NCBI GenBank assembly: GCA_007922225.1
Contig: ML679989.1
Span: forward strand, 21,431,534-21,495,533
Reading direction: 5' to 3'
DNA: 64,000 nt
Source: Emydura subglobosa
Taxonomy: Eukaryota; Chordata; Testudines; Chelidae
Shown piece by piece: positions 44,938 to 56,346 of the stretch (position 1 is its first letter; each line of letters begins with the position of its first letter). The translations under genes were made by a program, and so were the position numbers. The notes beneath the pieces are model-generated. The model saw only the letters and a list, made by a program, of their open reading frames with translations. It searched no databases and was not told the DNA's origin.

Positions 44938-46795
44938 CCCTGGGTAGTTTTTGTGAGGATAATCCCGTCACTGCTGGCCACTGTTGCACCATCTTTGAAA
45001 AATCCCTGATGGTTAATTTTGCATCATGTGCCTGGTAACCCGCATAACAGTCGGTCTGGGTGTTGGGAATGGGCTTTGTTCCATTTAGCGCTGGGTGTGA
45101 AATCTCAGGGATAGAAACATCTGGAAATCATGACTTAGCCAGGTAGTTGTCTGCCAAGTGGTACACACGTACACACCACTGTTATGACGCTGGGCGAAAC
45201 CTTGAGGAGGTATTTCTTGTGTATTGGCAAAATGACATTATTGGATATTCAGGGCAGAGATATTCAGAGCAGATCCATTTTCTTCTGAACCTCTGTTTAT
45301 GTCCAGGAAGTTGAGGACATCTTTCATGAGGATCTTTGGCACCCAAAGTGACTGTTTTCTCTCTCTTGTATTCCCAATGTAAATCACCATATCCTTCTTC
45401 TCCTAGGAAAGCCCTGGTTCAATAAACTGGCCTGTTAGAAAGGGTCTTAAATATTGGGGAGTTGTCAGAACTGTCAGACTCTAAAGCATAACTTTCCCCA
45501 GGTTTTCTAACATCCCTCTCTTCCCCCTCCCCTCCTTGCCTTTTGGACTAGTTCTAAGCCAGTCCCCTCTAGCTGCTTGATCCTGGAGTGAAATCACGAT
45601 AGTGTATTTGTGATTCTGCATTCACTTGTGATGGAAAACGGCGAGGAACGAATTCAGGTCTGGATCCAGCAGGTAGAGTAGCTGGACTGGGAGGATGTGA
45701 TAAATAGTAACAAAGACAAATATAAAAGATTCTTTTCTCGTGTATATTCTCTTCTCAGGACTCTGTGCAGCTTAAACATTCAAATAAAGGCAAAGTAGCC
45801 TTTACTAACCATGCTCAATAGAAGAAGGAAAGGAGACAGATCCATACTGCTGGAAGACAAAGGCATCAGGCTAATGCCATGATTTTTAGCTGATTAAATG
45901 TATTTCTTGAACCACTCCTGCTGTGGCCTGGTGAAGCTGATGGAGAGCAAGGTACAGCACTGTCTCCAAGGGGAGCTCAGAACCCTGACTGGGTTTCCAC
46001 CAGGGCAGCCGGATCCAATGGACCTCCGTACGTGCTTCCTTCATACAGTGTGCCAGTGTGCCAGAATTTGTCAGAGAGCATCTGGCATACGCTAAAGAGA
46101 AAGGGAAGATTTGTATTCTTTTTAAATAGAGTAAACATTATCTGGGAGGAGGGTGCTGGACTGACAGCCCTGAGGACCACAGTCCTCTAGTTAGCCACCC
46201 CACATGGGCAGTAGCAGTGCAGGGGGGACCGTTTTATGAAGAAACTGCCTGTTTGGCTAATGCTGGGTGACTGAGTCAGTGCCTTGTATCGATCTTAGCA
46301 GCAAGCCTGTCAGTTTCCTTCTGGTCTCTGAGCAGCGTGCTGTTAGGACTTCGCCTTCTCCCAGGTGGGACATTCGCTCTGCTCTGCTATGCCATGGTTC
46401 GATTTGTCTAATGTCCAGCCTGGTGCAGTGACAAGAATGTCTGGGTGGTGGGAGGGAGTGGAGAATTGCTGCAGAAAGGAAAGGGAAAAGCTGCCTCCTT
46501 GTTTTTCCAACTCCAGACCCTCTCTCATTTCCATTGCTGGGAAAGGCAGGGTTCGGCCCAGCTCAAGGTTACATCCTTCTGCTGCCTGGCCCCGGTTCAA
46601 AAAGCGTGAGAGAGAGCTAGGCACAATAACAAATATGTCAAACGTGCAATCACTTCCTCTCAAGGGTTTTTGTGCAAGTGTATGGGGGAGGGAGGGTGGA
46701 AAAGGATTAATGGAATCAAACAGGAACTGTGCTGGCAGTAGGGTTAGAGTGTGTCGAAAATATTTGCCCAAAGAGCCTAAACCGCAGGGAAACAA
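44938..46795. other. Unannotated interval
   Basis: No repeat or gene can be supported. Two long opposing frames at 46343-46820 overlap almost fully and are probably chance. Confidence 0.5.
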
Positions 46796-46866
46796 GATTC
46801 ATAGAATCATAGAATATTAGAGTTGGAAGGGACCTCAGGAGGTCATCTAGTCCAACCCCCTGCTCA
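46796..46866 (-). repeat. CR1 3' end, extremely truncated
   Basis: The plus strand reads 'gattcatagaatcatagaat', 'attagagttggaagggacct', 'caggaggtcatctagtcc' and 'aaccccctgctcaaa'. This is the last 70 bases of the subfamily of copies C and D, with little divergence. It is a good example of severe 5' truncation during target-primed reverse transcription. Confidence 0.92.
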
Positions 46867-48211
46867 AATTCCGGGGCTTTGTGTGTTTGTGGTGGCGAGA
46901 AAAAAGGACCATTCTTAGATTCCCACCTGTTACGTTTCTCGGTGGCTATCAGTTGTTTTCCATGGAGAAGCTGTTTTGAATAGTGCTGGATTTAGGAATA
47001 ATTGAACCTTTCTCTAGTTTTGCTTTCAGGTATGTTTGTGATAAGTCTGGCAGGCAGGAAAAGCCCCTTAGAGAACTGGTCAGAATTTTTCAATTTTTGA
47101 ATCACATCAGGGCAAAAAGGGAACAAAATTTCCTGACCAGTTTTGTAGAAAGCATTTCCTGCAACTCTCAGCCATGCTCTGAATTCCGCAGCCACCAAGA
47201 ATAGCTCCCTGAATAGATAGATGTGTAAAGCCCATTGGCATGTCTGGTCCGTTACCAGGGACAGTTTGCATTTGGGAAGCATCTCTTGTTTCCTGCAATA
47301 GGCATTGGTGCAATGGACAAGCAATTGTTTTTATTTAACTCACTTTTCCTTGGATGTGAGACTGATCTGTCAGAATTTAACCTTATGGGCCCATAAGAGA
47401 TTTAATTCCTTCAAACACCCTGACCCAGGCTGTGTCCAACCCAGACCATGCTGCTGAGTGCTCCAGCTAATGTCTGTTTGAGACTGAGACATGGGTGAAG
47501 GCAAGCTGTCCAGACAAGACTGATGAGTGATAAATTGAAGAAAGCAGCCAGAAGAGGTGGCAGAGGCTGTATCTGCACCTTTGGTGGAGTGTGTTTGTCA
47601 TTGGCCAGCTGAACTCACCACTTAGCAGTGTCCGTGGATGTTGGTATCGAAGCAGTAGCTAGGGTTTCTCCATCTTGATTAGGAGCTTGTGGTTGTTTCC
47701 CTCAGCTTTGGAACTCATTATTTGTCTCCATACCCTTTGTCCCCTCAAGATCACACTAATGCTGTGTGACCTGCATGGGGTTGCACCTTAAATCCCCTGG
47801 ATTAGAACTGCTGTGGAAGGTGGCTGCTTGCATTTTACACTGTGGATTGTGCGCAGAGCACTTGACCCTTGTGCTCTGGGACCTGCATTGGCTGCCTGCT
47901 GGTATCTGGGTGACGCTTAACGTGTTTTTGACTTATAAAGGAGCCTTTAATCATTAAAGGGTTGGGATTTGCCTACCCGAAAGATGACTCTCTCTGTGCC
48001 ATACTGCTACAGCTGGAGCTGTATAAAAGAGAAGGGGCTGCTGGTAGGTCTATGAAGATCCCTTGCTCTGCAAATCACTGCTTCCAGGCCAGAATTCCAT
48101 GAATACGTTCATCTTCCGGACACTCTGCAATGACTGTTGGTTTGAGCTCTGCGGAGGCCTGGCAGAATTGGGGTGGATTTGATTTTTTCTTTGCTGGGGT
48201 AGGATATTTTT
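46867..48211. other. Unannotated interval
   Basis: No element or exon was recognised in this stretch. Confidence 0.5.
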
Positions 48212-48312
48212 ATGTTATTGTTATTACTGTAGACAGGGCCCCATTGTGTTACGCACTGTCCTGACATATAACAGAGACACTCCCTGCCCCAAAGAGCTTG
48301 CAGGGTGAGACC
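48212..48312 (-). repeat. Old SINE/LINE tail, inverse orientation
   Basis: 'tgtagacagggccccattgt', 'ttacgcactgtcctgacata' and 'tccctgccccaaagagcttg' form the reverse complement of the tail at 22795 and 63596. Confidence 0.7.
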
Positions 48313-48958
48313 AGGGCAGCAAACATGTGAGGACAACAAAGTAACAGTGGAGGTATATTTTGCTGCTGTGGCTTACTGCCAGGTCTTGTTAATTTTGATG
48401 TGTGTGTGGTTGGAGAGGGCTGCTGGATGGATATCCGGGTAAAGATGCTTCTTTAAATAGTACCAGGGATCCCCATCAAGCACTGGTGCCTGACTCAGTA
48501 ATATGGCTGAACTTGCAGCTAACAAACGACAGGCAGTCGGCAGAGGGGAATGCCTGAAAAACTCAAAGCAATTAGAGGTCTGTAGACCCTGAAAATAGAC
48601 ATGTCGCTTCCCTTCCTCTGCCTTTTTCCTAACCCTCTTTACTTACTTTGTGTATTATGATGAATCTGGTATTTTGGTATATTGGTTGTATTTGAAAAAA
48701 TAATAAAACAAATTTAAAAAAAAATATTGCCAGGGCCCTCGAGCTACAGAGAGGGCTCCTGTTTTGCAATTAAATTCAAAGACATCTAATGAAGAAGCAA
48801 CTTGAACAATACCGTTACCCATTTCCATCAGATGCTCACTTTAAAAGGGACTCCCTTGCATCTCTACGTGGTCTTGTTTTTAATGCACAAGAGATTTTGT
48901 TCTTTGAATAGGCTCCTGTTGTTCACTACTGTAAGATGGAAATAAATGGGAAGTGGAC
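48313..48958. other. Unannotated interval
   Basis: Apart from an A-rich stretch at 48695-48725, nothing was recognised. Confidence 0.5.
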
Positions 48959-49523
48959 CTAGGCCTTGTCTACACTACAGAGATAAGTCAACCTATGCTA
49001 GGTTGACTTACAGCCACGGCATTAATTCGTGAGGTGGCTGAGGTGCACACTCCCCTCCTTGGGTCTGTGGTGTGCGTCCTCTCCAGGAGCACTTCCACCC
49101 ACCTAAGAGACGCAGTGCAGGGGGAGCTGAGGTCTGGTCCCTCAGCTCCGCTGGCAGCTCCCTGCTGGGAGCCCGGCTGCCCCACAGCCTCCTGGTGGGC
49201 TTCTTCCCCTCCCCCTTGCTTCCCCCTTCCCCACCAGAAATGGGGTCCAGCTGCCCACGTTTCTCATCCCAGCTCCCAGCTGCCCAGCTCTCCAGGGCAG
49301 CGGAGCCTTGAAATTGACAAGAATGACAGCCAACAGCCAATGTAAGGAACACAGTGTCTGCACTGACATTGTGTCACCCTCACTACACTGACACAAGCCC
49401 TACGCCTCTCGTTGAGGTGGCTTTACCATGTCGGCATAGCAAGGACATTAGATCGGTGGGAGGAGCATTTCAGTGTTTTGTCAGTTTTGTCAACAAAATT
49501 CTGTAGTGTAGCCCAGGCCCTAG
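48959..49523. mobile_element. 565-bp MITE-like DNA transposon
   Basis: The ends ctaggccttgtctacactac (48959-48978) and gtagtgtagcccaggccctag (49503-49523) are inverted copies with a few differences. The interior is GC-rich in its first half, with a short palindrome 'gtcaacctatgctaggttgac' (48988-49008), and AT-balanced later. It encodes no transposase. The 'tctacac' ends place it with other reptile non-autonomous DNA elements, and an autonomous partner elsewhere is expected. Confidence 0.75.
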
Positions 49524-49791
49524 GTTTAAAATGCAAATGTTGCCAAGTTTAAGGGCCATACAGGAATACAGTTGGATTAAAATAGTTCCTAAGAAGGTTC
49601 AATATTGCCCTCAGCCTTTGGCTCCAGACAATTCAGCACCATCAAAGGAACATTATCTTGCTCTCCTTCTCAGTCCCAGTCCGTATTTGCCTTTTGGATA
49701 TTTTGATTTAATGAAAAGTTTGGAGCTCTGTGAAGGACCCCAACACAATCAGAACATGTGTGGCAAACTCTTAACCTCTGCACCTGAACTG
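49524..49791. other. Unannotated interval
   Basis: Nothing was recognised between the MITE and the gap-flanking repeat. Confidence 0.5.
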
Positions 49792-49895
49792 CTGGCTAGC
49801 ACGCCAGCCCCGGGGCTATAACACACTAGCACACACTGNNNNNNNNNNCTGGCTAGCACGCCAGCCCCGGGGCTATAACACACTAGCACACACTG
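49792..49895. repeat. Identical 47-base copies flanking a 10-N gap
   Basis: 49792-49838 and 49849-49895 are identical over 47 bases (both start ctggctagcacgccagcccc). They are separated only by ten N (49839-49848). Exact identity on both sides of a nominal gap is the usual sign of two contig ends that overlap but were not merged, so the second copy is probably artificial. Confidence 0.85.
49839..49848. other. Assembly gap (10 N)
   Basis: Ten unknown bases, placed between two identical 47-base sequences. Confidence 0.99.
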
Positions 49896-51176
49896 GTTTT
49901 GGTCATTCGACCATATGTCCATTTTTTAAAATACTCCTATCTTGTTTTACACACAGGGAATGTATCTGAATGTATGGCAGTGCAGAAAGAGCTGTTTATT
50001 GGCACCCCTTTATCATTACCTCATTACTTGCCTCATCACAGAATTTATCAGAGAGAAGAGCTTCTGTAGGGGTTCAGAAACCAAGTGAACTTGATTGTTG
50101 CTCCCGTTTCCTTCTCCCTCCGGTAAAGTCTTGCTGCCTGAGATGCTATGACAAAATGTTATAATGTCTTATTGGGGTGGAGCTTGGGTTTAGGGGGTGG
50201 GGCTTGAGAAGAATACAGCCATTTCTCCCCCACCCGTTCCATTCCGACCATGTGTATGGATAAATCAGTATTGTACCGGGATGACTCATTTCCAACATTA
50301 TCAAAAAGAAGGCAAGGAGACAAGATGGCAGGTGTTCAGGCAGCAGGAAGTCGGAGATGTTTGGTAGGTGAGGTAACTGGCAGAAGATAGTGGAGTAGGT
50401 GAGTGAAGTGAGGGTTTTAGGGCAAGAAATTTCTAGAGATTTCTGCCATCTCAAATTCTGCTGAAAAGCATTTTTAGAGAATAATGTTTTTGTTAATGTT
50501 ATTCGTGCTGTTTTTGTCTTTCTGCTCCTATGAAATGTTGTTTCCTTAATTACCACAAGTTATAGAAATAACCTGTGGTCTGCCCACAATCCCACAGTAG
50601 CTGGTTGATCTGCTAAAATGATCAGCAGTAAAATAGGTGTCAGTTGACATCATTGGTCTTCAGAGTTAACAGCCAGCTGAGATGAATGTGTCAGTTCACA
50701 CCTCTCATAATGCTTAGTGTTTTACTATGTCTATCTGCAGACTCCGGCAGGTCACAGATAGATGGTTTCCTTCACAGCCATATGAGTTAGAAATTTAAAT
50801 CAAATGTTAAATGCTGTAGATTCTGGTGGAGTCACCACAGCAGGGCTGGGGACTTACCAGCCCAATGGGTGTAATTACACTGTACATTGTTTCTTTGTGG
50901 TGTGTTTGAAATAGCGCTCACTGAGTACAGTATGTACCATACTGACGAGCACAGAGTCAGAACGGTTGTTTTTGGAAAAACTGGTACTTTCCAGGGTATT
51001 TCTGAGTCTCATCCTAGAGTAAAAGTCACCACGAAGAAGACTTTACGCTTCAAAACTGGTGCTTTCTGCACTGCGTACTGTTTCTAAAGATTTGCACCCT
51101 GCCTTGCTGACAGTTTGACATATTTTGTGTGTGCAGCTCTAGCTCAAAGGCAATAGCGACAAAACGTGCTTTCTCC
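49896..51176. other. Unannotated interval
   Basis: No gene or repeat was recognised. Confidence 0.5.
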
Positions 51177-51485
51177 AATACATCATTTTATATTTACTAG
51201 TATTTGCATTGTGGTAGTGCCTAGAAGCCCCAGCCAAGATTGGGGACCCAGTGTGTGATGTGCTAGACACATAATAAGAGATAGGACCTGCCACAAAGAT
51301 TACAATCTAAATAGATAAGGCAGCCAATGGGTAGGAGAAAGGGACAATTAATATCCCCATTTTACAGATGGGAACCAAAGCCCAGAGAAATTAAGCGACA
51401 CAGGAAAGCTGTGACAGGGGCAAGGATTAAACCCTGATCTTCTGAGTCCCAGTCTAGTGCCTGAGCCGGCAGGCTACCCTTCCTC
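51177..51485 (-). repeat. Long MIR-like SINE with attached 3' tail
   Basis: Plus-strand order: 'tttactagtatttgcattgt', 'tagaagccccagccaag', 'gggacccagtgtgtgatgtg', 'attacaatctaaata' (the tail family, inverse), then 'ccccattttacagatggg', 'aaattaagcgacac', 'gattaaaccctgatcttctg' and 'agtcccagtctagtgcctga' (the MIR core and head, inverse). It shows that the tail at 22795, 36272, 48212 and 63596 is the 3' part of a MIR-like element. Confidence 0.8.
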
Positions 51486-52478
51486 CCTGGCAGTGAGCTA
51501 GAGGATTAAATTTCATTCATCTCTTTCACAGCTTTTAAAAACTCTTTTGTCAGAATGTTTTCATATCAATCCAGCTTGAACTGGAAGATCTTACTCTGCT
51601 GACTGTCTCAGTGCTTTACTCCTGACTCGCAGCGCCCAGCTACTCCAGTCGTGGGTCTCTTTCGAACAGTGGCTATCAATAGCACCACACAGTGTGGTGG
51701 TTTTGTGATTGCAATAATTCAGGGAGTAAGGCAAGATCTAGCAAGTACACGTGACATAAGGAGGATTTAAACCCAGGTCCCTCGCCCTGTTCACTGATCA
51801 GTCTTTATCACTGGGTGGATTCAATCAGATTTGGTATAACAATGTCACTTTCAGCAACACTCAGTGAAGTTAAAGTTCTGACGCTGATAACTAAAGACTG
51901 CTATTGGGAATGCTTCCCCCAGGTGCATGTCTTCATTACAGCAAGGGGGGGCTAAAGTTCTTTTGTCCTGGAGTAATCCTGGCCCCAGGGCAGAGTAGTT
52001 GGAGCCTAGGTAAAGCAGAGTTAATGTCAGCGATGTGATGCAGTGCGTTTCCTGGCCCAGCGGTTCGTGTCCGGTCGTTAAGGCTGCTTGGCAGTTGAGC
52101 AGAGAGGAAGGCTGTAAATAAACATGGCACTCTTGGATCAGCGGCTGGGAAAACCAGCGAGGGGCTGCATGGGATTGCCGTCTCCAAAGCCTTCTTGTTT
52201 CCTCACCTCTCAGACACATGGCTGCCTGTCAGGGAAGGCGCACACTGCTGAGCTCCAGGGACAGCGCTGTCACCAGAGCAGCTCTCTCCCTCTGGGCCAG
52301 CGCTGCTGACAGCCATTCCTTCCCTGGGCTCTCCTGCCCTTTGCTTGCTGTTCTTCATCCCCCTTGATTCTGGCAGGGTTTTCCAAGAATCCCAGGGGAG
52401 CTGGAATCCCAACTCCAATTCAATTTCAGTGGCATTGGTGCACCTAACTCCCATAGGCCCCTTGCAAAACCCCAGCCT
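51486..52478. other. Unannotated interval
   Basis: Nothing was recognised. Confidence 0.5.
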
Positions 52479-52500
52479 GTATTAATTAATTAATTAATTA
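52479..52500. repeat. (TTAA) microsatellite
   Basis: The sequence attaattaattaattaatta is a pure four-base tandem run of about five units. Confidence 0.9.
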
Positions 52501-54667
52501 GACCTTAAATACACAATAGCGAATGAATACAGAAGCAAGGCTTTGTCCTTGTGTGTGGCCATGGATGGGGTGATCTGTCCTCCCCAGACTGTGCCTGCCT
52601 TCCATTGGTTTCAGTCCTTACTGTTCGGTCCTCATCATCTGTACATGTTGAGGCATGGATTGTTCTGATTGTGTTTGGTTTCCAATGCCCATGTTTCTCA
52701 TCTTTCCCATCTCCTCCCATTTGAGCCTGAGATTTGCTGTGAGCAATTCCTGGGGTTCCTTGGAATCAATCAGGTTCTTCCCTGGGGTCAGAGCAGCAGG
52801 AGAAGAAAATGCATTTCTAGATCCCAGACTTTTGGGGGTCTGGTAGGGAGAAGTCATCCCCAGTTTTTTAAATAGCTCAGTGCAGTCATTGAAGATGATT
52901 TGATGTTTGCTGGGCTAAATAAGCAGAAGAAGCACTAACAGGCCCTTAATCCCCATCTCCTCACTCCTCCATAGGACTGTCCCTATGAGAAAGAGGATAG
53001 GAGCAACAGTGGCTGTACAGTGTGGAGATGTCTGCACTTGATCTGTATATATGGTGCCTATCGCAAACTATCTAGGCACTCAGTGCACCTATGCAGTCAT
53101 GATCCCTCATTGAGGTTTTGTTCTGCTTTTACTTTAAAATGGGAAGGCATGTGTTTCTAGTGGTTTCTGTCTGGATTTATGCAAACATGCAAGCTCCTGG
53201 TTCAATTCTGGAGAATCAAAGGTATTAGTACAAGTAACAGGAAAATACATAACAAATGGGGGAGGGGATGTTCAGTGTGCTAGATGGCTGAGCCACAAAG
53301 ATCCCTAAATCATGAATTTATTGGTCTGATTCTGCTGTGCTTTATCTGGGTAGAAATCAGGTGTGTACGACAGAGGAGAGACGGTGGCATTTTTTAAAAG
53401 GCTCAGTTTTGAAATGGAGTAGCTATCTCTTTACTATGGAAAAATTAAAGAAAACTTTGCATTAGTCTTCTTCTGCCTTTCTCTCCCTTGAGGCCTGGCT
53501 GAGGCTCACATCCTTAGCACAGAGCTGTTGTTCACACTGCCCGAGTGGCTGTAAAGAGAAGGAAGGCAGTCACTCAGTCTGACTCATTGGAAACACACTT
53601 AGTTCCATGGAAGCATGAGATAAAAGTTAGAAACCTGTTTCCTCAGCCCAGGCTTTCAAATACAAGGTCACTGAATGCAAAGTGCATCAGATAGGATGGC
53701 CCCGGGATCCCACTCACAATATTTTCCACTTCACAGTATTGTTTTGAAGCATTTCTGTAGCTGTGGCAATCACTGGGCTAATACCAAATTGAAATTGATC
53801 ATGGCATCACTGATCTGCAGCGTGGTCTCAGACTGCTGTTTAAACATTATCCAGAAGGTGAGCTCACATTCGATTCCTGTCGTGCCTCGCTTGGGTTTCG
53901 CATCTCAGTGGAGAAGAGTGGTTGGCTGGCTCCATATCCCAAGTGTCTTCACTCTTTTTGTTTCCCCAGAATTTTCCAGGCTTTCCTTGAAGACATGTTC
54001 AGTATGCCAGGCTCATTCTCTCATTTCCTGCTTGCACCGTGTCTCTCTCAGTTCACTGCTAGATGTGTGAGAAGCCATTTCACATTCCTCTGTAAACAAG
54101 CTGGAAGCTTAGAATTAGGGCTTCAACTCTGGAGTCTGCGACTGTAGGACACGAGACACCATGATGGTGGGTGCCCTAGAAATGTCTCATAATTATCAGC
54201 CCAGAAAAGCTGGCACCTGAACCGCTCAGAATCCACATCTAAAGCGGGCAATATGTAGCCTGCCGAACACTGGTGTGTCAGGTTATCCACAGCATTTCTG
54301 GTTAGTTATTGTTCAAAGAAGGGGCTGGTTTATTTTCCCTAGGGCTGAGATGTCCAGCATGGCCAGAGGAAATTATGCTCTGGTAAAAATTGAGCTCTGA
54401 TTCTGCCAATCACATTAAAGGGATTTGTTTTGTGTTTGGGCTCTGCTATTGACATATGTTGGTGGTTCTCCCATTTAAGCACCCTTAGATTTTCACCATG
54501 CTAGAGGGATTTCTCCTTCACGACTAGGCACTGCATGTGAAATGGCAACACCTGCTCTACTCACCTAGTGTCTCAACCCTAACAGAACTGCAAGCATGGA
54601 GGGTCTGGGGGCATCCAGAATCCAGTGGCTGGAAGTTAAAGATAGATAAATTCAACTAGAAATAAGG
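52501..54667. other. Unannotated interval
   Basis: No supported gene or element was found. An AG|GTGAG donor-like site near 53857 lacks a convincing exon. Confidence 0.5.
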
Positions 54668-55439
54668 CACCTGTTCTTCTTCGAGTGCTGTTCTCTGTGT
54701 TTATTCCTCTAAGAGAAACATGTGCTCCATGTGCCCGGAGCCAGAAAATTTTGAAAGCTGTGTCCATTGATCTGTCCTTACCCCTGCACAGATTTTAGAT
54801 TTCCACAGCACGTCCCTAAATTCAATCAAGGCAAGGGCTTGTCTTCCATGGACATGTTCCAGGTGATGAATGACCTCATAGACCAAGTCATAAGCAATCC
54901 TTGAGCACCTATCAATATCTGCCTTTCCCTCCTGGATCATATGTTTTCATGCACTTACGTCATGCCACTTGCCCAGACTCCATCTTCGTTGCCTATAGGT
55001 GTGGCTTAAACACTGTACTCTCCAGGCCAACAGTCCATGAACGCCATAGTAACTCTTCCTGCCAAAGTAATATCTCTGTATGGTGGAAGGATCCCAACCA
55101 GGTATGCATGGGCATTCCCTTTCTTCTCTCCACACTGGACAAGGCAGTCATTATAGACATCTTCCTCCTAGGTTAGGGAGCTCACATGGACAACAACATG
55201 CACAGGACAGCACTCTTAGACATTATGAGAGTCCAGAATGCACATCAATATTTTGGAATTGTGGGCAGTCCAAAAGGATTGCAAGGCCTTTCTCCCGTTC
55301 ATTCAAGTTCCCCATACCTTCAGAATGTTGGACAATATCATGACCACCTTCTACACCAACAAACGGACGAGTGAGATCCATCCCCCTGTGTGCAGAAGTG
55401 GTCAGTCTGTGGAACTGCTGCATCAACGATCAAGTTAGA
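54668..55439 (+). mobile_element. DIRS-like retrotransposon, left part (interrupted by CR1 copy D)
   Basis: From about 54940 the plus strand reads the end of a DIRS-type reverse transcriptase (SNISVWWKDPNQVCMGIPF) and then RNase H. It continues to about 55439, where CR1 copy D begins. The stretch 54668-54760 (ctgttcttcttcgagtg...) resembles the terminal or leader sequence of turtle DIRS elements as I remember it; 54761-54940 is uncertain. Stops and frameshifts show an old, inactive copy. DIRS elements use a tyrosine recombinase instead of an integrase. Confidence 0.8.
55130..55385 (+). pseudogene. DIRS-type RNase H remnant
   Basis: The domain is recognisable by IIDIFLLG-stop-GAHM, where other DIRS copies have a TDASL.GWGAH segment; the tryptophan codon is now TAG. 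After a frame shift near 55230 follow HINILELWAVQKDCKAF, with the conserved glutamate, and LDNIMTTFYTNK, with the conserved DN and TT.YINK pattern. It would degrade the RNA template. The separate C-terminal piece lies beyond CR1 copy D (57735 on), which shows that the CR1 landed in this gene. Confidence 0.82.
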
Positions 55440-56346
55440 GCAACCAGCTAGGGGCCGTGCTCCTCTTGACCTGCTGCTCACAAACAGGGAAGATTTGGTA
55501 GGGGAAATAGAAGTGAGTGGCAACCTAGGCAGCAGTGACCATGAGATTGTCAAATTCAGGATCCTGACAAAAGTAAGAAAGGAGAACAGCAGGATACGGA
55601 CCATGGACTTCAGAAAAGCAGACTTTGACTCCCTCAGGGAGCTGATGGGCAGGATCCCCTGGGAGGCTAATATGAGGGGGAAAGGAATCCAAGAGAGCTG
55701 GCTGTATTTTAAAGAAACCTTATTGAGGGCACAGGAAAAAACCATCCCGATGTGCAGAAAGAATAGCAAATATGGTAGGCACCCAGCTTGGCTTAACAAA
55801 GTCTTTGGTGAACTTAAACACAAAAAAGAAGCGTACAAGAAGTGGAAGCTTGGTCAGATGACTAGGAAGGATTATAAAAATACTGCTCGAGCATGCCGGA
55901 ATGAAATCAGGAAGGCCAAAGCACAACTGGAGTTGCAGCTAGCAAGGGACGTGAAAGGGAACAAGAAGGGTTTCTACAGGTATATTACCAACAAGAGGAA
56001 GATCAGGGAAAGTGTGGGCCCCTCACAGAATGGGGGAGGCAACCTAGTGACAGAGGCTGTGGAGAAAGCTGAGGTACTCAATGCCTTTTTTGCCTCTGTC
56101 TTCACAGACAAGGTCAGCTCCCAGACTGCTGCACTGGGCGGCACAGAATGGGAAGGAGGTGAACAACCTGCAGTGCTGGAGGAACAGGTCCAAGACTATT
56201 TAGAAAGATTGGACATACACAAGTCCATGGGGCCAGATGCAATGCACCCGAGGGTGCTGAGGGAGTTGGCTGAGGTGATTTCAGAGCCATTGAAAGCTCA
56301 TGGCAATTGGGGGAGGTCCCTGAGGATTGGAAAAAATCAAATCTAG
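55440..56346 (+). pseudogene. CR1 ORF2, endonuclease C terminus to RT N terminus (copy D)
   Basis: The open frame begins in DIRS sequence upstream of 55440. It then shows the CR1 endonuclease end (RGRAPLDLLLTN, GSSDHEIVKFRI), the linker with WLYFKETLLRAQEKTIPM and KYGRHPAWLNK, and the RT lead-in LDIHKSMGPDAMHPRVLREL. A deletion and shift near 56300 removes the segment before EVPEDWKK and sends the frame to a stop at 56344-56346. The nicking domain is incomplete, lacking its N-terminal half. Confidence 0.92.

Noticed and set aside
46343..46820. Two opposing frames of about 150 codons
   Set aside because: They cover the same DNA on opposite strands, which is typical of GC-rich chance openness, and neither has recognisable features.
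54701..54940. Minus-strand open frame upstream of the DIRS part
   Set aside because: It runs antisense to the DIRS element and shows no domain I can name.
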